From SHZT01 sp945889655 (lineage in GTDB: Bacteria; Gemmatimonadota; Gemmatimonadetes; Gemmatimonadales; GWC2-71-9): a stretch of DNA of 5,322 bases. Position numbers and translations under genes: made by a program. The DNA lies in assembly GCA_945889655.1 (NCBI GenBank), contig CAMDCH010000195.1, positions 1 through 5,322 on the forward strand, written 5' to 3'. Below the pieces are notes generated by a model. That model saw only the letters and a program-made list of their open reading frames with translations, had not been told where the DNA came from and made no database searches. Below are positions 4,929 through 5,322 of this stretch, one piece after another (the stretch's first letter is position 1; the number at the start of each line of letters is the position of its first letter).

Positions 4929-4958
4929 TTGAGGGCATGGACACTACTATTTTAGCAA
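4929..4958 (+). promoter_or_regulatory. Possible promoter for the cardiolipin synthase-like gene
   Basis: TTGAGG (4929-4934) is a fair -35. With an 18-base spacer it faces TAGCAA (4953-4958) in the most AT-rich patch of the intergenic region (ACTACTATTTTAGCAATA). Transcription would then start about 30 bases before the GTG at 4996. The -10 is weak. The assignment is mostly from composition and position, and it conflicts with the small ORF at 4937. Confidence 0.35.
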
Positions 4959-4999
4959 TACCCAGTCCGCTCGACAACGGTTCCCGGGCCCGACCGTGA
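4937..4999 (+). CDS. Possible 20-residue upstream ORF coupled to the cardiolipin synthase-like gene
   Basis: ATG at 4937 opens a 20-residue frame (MDTTILAIPSPLDNGSRARP). Its TGA overlaps the downstream GTG as GTGA, the same junction used inside the operon. GAAGGGA (4919-4925) is 11 bases upstream, and a closer GAGGG ends one base before the ATG. Against it: the first half uses AT-rich codons (ACT, ATT, TTA, ATA) unlike all neighbouring genes, and this patch is also the best promoter candidate. If real it could be a leader peptide controlling the next gene; it may equally be chance. Confidence 0.25.
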   Translation: MDTTILAIPSPLDNGSRARP

Positions 5000-5322
5000 C
5001 GGCCATCACCTCGAGCGCACCCCCGGCCGTCGGCGCATCACGCCCGAAGGCCCGCCTCCTCGCCCGTCCGCGGGTTTACACAACCATCATCCTGACCGTC
5101 GTTCTCACGACCTTCGTCATCCTGGTCGCTCTCAACTTCACCACCGGTGAAAAGAAGATCGCGGAGGCGATCGAGCCGCTCTACAGTGTCGCGGACCCCC
5201 AGTTTGCCCGCACCATGGGCGTGCTCCTGGGACCGTCGCTGGTGGAAGGCAACCGGCTGACCGCGCTCCAGAACGGCGACGAGATCTTCCCCGCCATGCT
5301 CGGGGCAATCCGTGGAGCACGC
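4996..5322 (+). CDS. cls: Phospholipase D / cardiolipin synthase family protein, N-terminal part (cut by window end)
   Basis: The first 109 codons of a protein that continues past the window. GTG at 4996 is the only usual start in this frame between a TGA at 4930 and the conserved region. Residues ~28-48 form one transmembrane helix (VYTTIILTVVLTTFVILVAL). Next comes the pattern that precedes the first catalytic domain of bacterial cardiolipin synthase/PLD-like proteins: YSVADPQF (63-70), MGVLLGP (74-80), GNRLTALQNGDEIFPAML (85-102) and AIRGAR (104-109). The catalytic HKD motifs would lie beyond the edge and cannot be checked. The expected role is membrane-bound phosphatidyl transfer to make cardiolipin. 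No Shine-Dalgarno is seen before the GTG; initiation may be coupled to the small upstream ORF. The preceding stem-loop suggests it is not part of the operon. Confidence 0.8.
   Translation, partial: MTAITSSAPPAVGASRPKARLLARPRVYTTIILTVVLTTFVILVALNFTTGEKKIAEAIEPLYSVADPQFARTMGVLLGPSLVEGNRLTALQNGDEIFPAMLGAIRGAR

Noticed and set aside
4505..4999. 164-residue plus-strand frame running from inside the beta-barrel gene across the intergenic region
   Set aside because: Its start lies in a shadow frame of the beta-barrel gene and the composition is non-protein-like. Only its last 20 codons, from the ATG at 4937, are kept as a separate low-confidence candidate.

Overview
The window is a high-GC bacterial segment (roughly two thirds G+C by eye). 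The base composition, the GTG starts, a Ser/Thr-kinase-like protein fused to a PEGA domain, signal peptides ending in A-R-A-Q, and Ig-like repeats of the 'VFTTQP ... LRIDRAGQGYTL' kind all suggest Gemmatimonadota. This is recall of family style, not a database match; Acidobacteriota or Myxococcota remain possible.

Layout. (1) Positions 1-107, minus strand: the first 35 codons of a divergent exported protein, whose signal peptide is complete. It has a TTGACA-type promoter placed so that its transcript would be leaderless. (2) Positions 108-236: divergent intergenic region. (3) Positions 237-4709, plus strand: four genes that each overlap the next by four bases (GTGA, ATGA, GTGA), almost certainly one translationally coupled operon. 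In order they encode a lipoprotein with a BACON-like domain and Ig-like repeats; a membrane-anchored pseudokinase with a proline-rich periplasmic stalk and a PEGA domain; a secreted or membrane-tethered TPR-like plus FlgD-type-Ig protein; and a small predicted outer-membrane beta-barrel. (4) Positions 4710-4995: an intergenic region rich in hairpins. It contains a strong stem-loop after the operon, a 14-base match to the 3' end of 16S rRNA (the anti-Shine-Dalgarno end), an AT-rich promoter-like patch and a possible 20-codon upstream ORF. (5) Positions 4996-5322, plus strand: the N-terminus of a phospholipase D / cardiolipin synthase family protein, cut by the window edge.

How the genes may work together. 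The four-gene operon supplies one component for each envelope layer: cytoplasmic (degenerate kinase fold), inner membrane plus periplasmic stalk (transmembrane helix, Pro-rich linker, PEGA), periplasm (TPR/FlgD-Ig) and outer membrane or surface (beta-barrel, Ig lipoprotein). The most economical reading is a trans-envelope scaffold or signalling assembly in which the kinase domain binds rather than phosphorylates. This assembly is inferred from gene order and predicted localisation. I do not recognise it as a named system, and it is the best candidate here for something undescribed.
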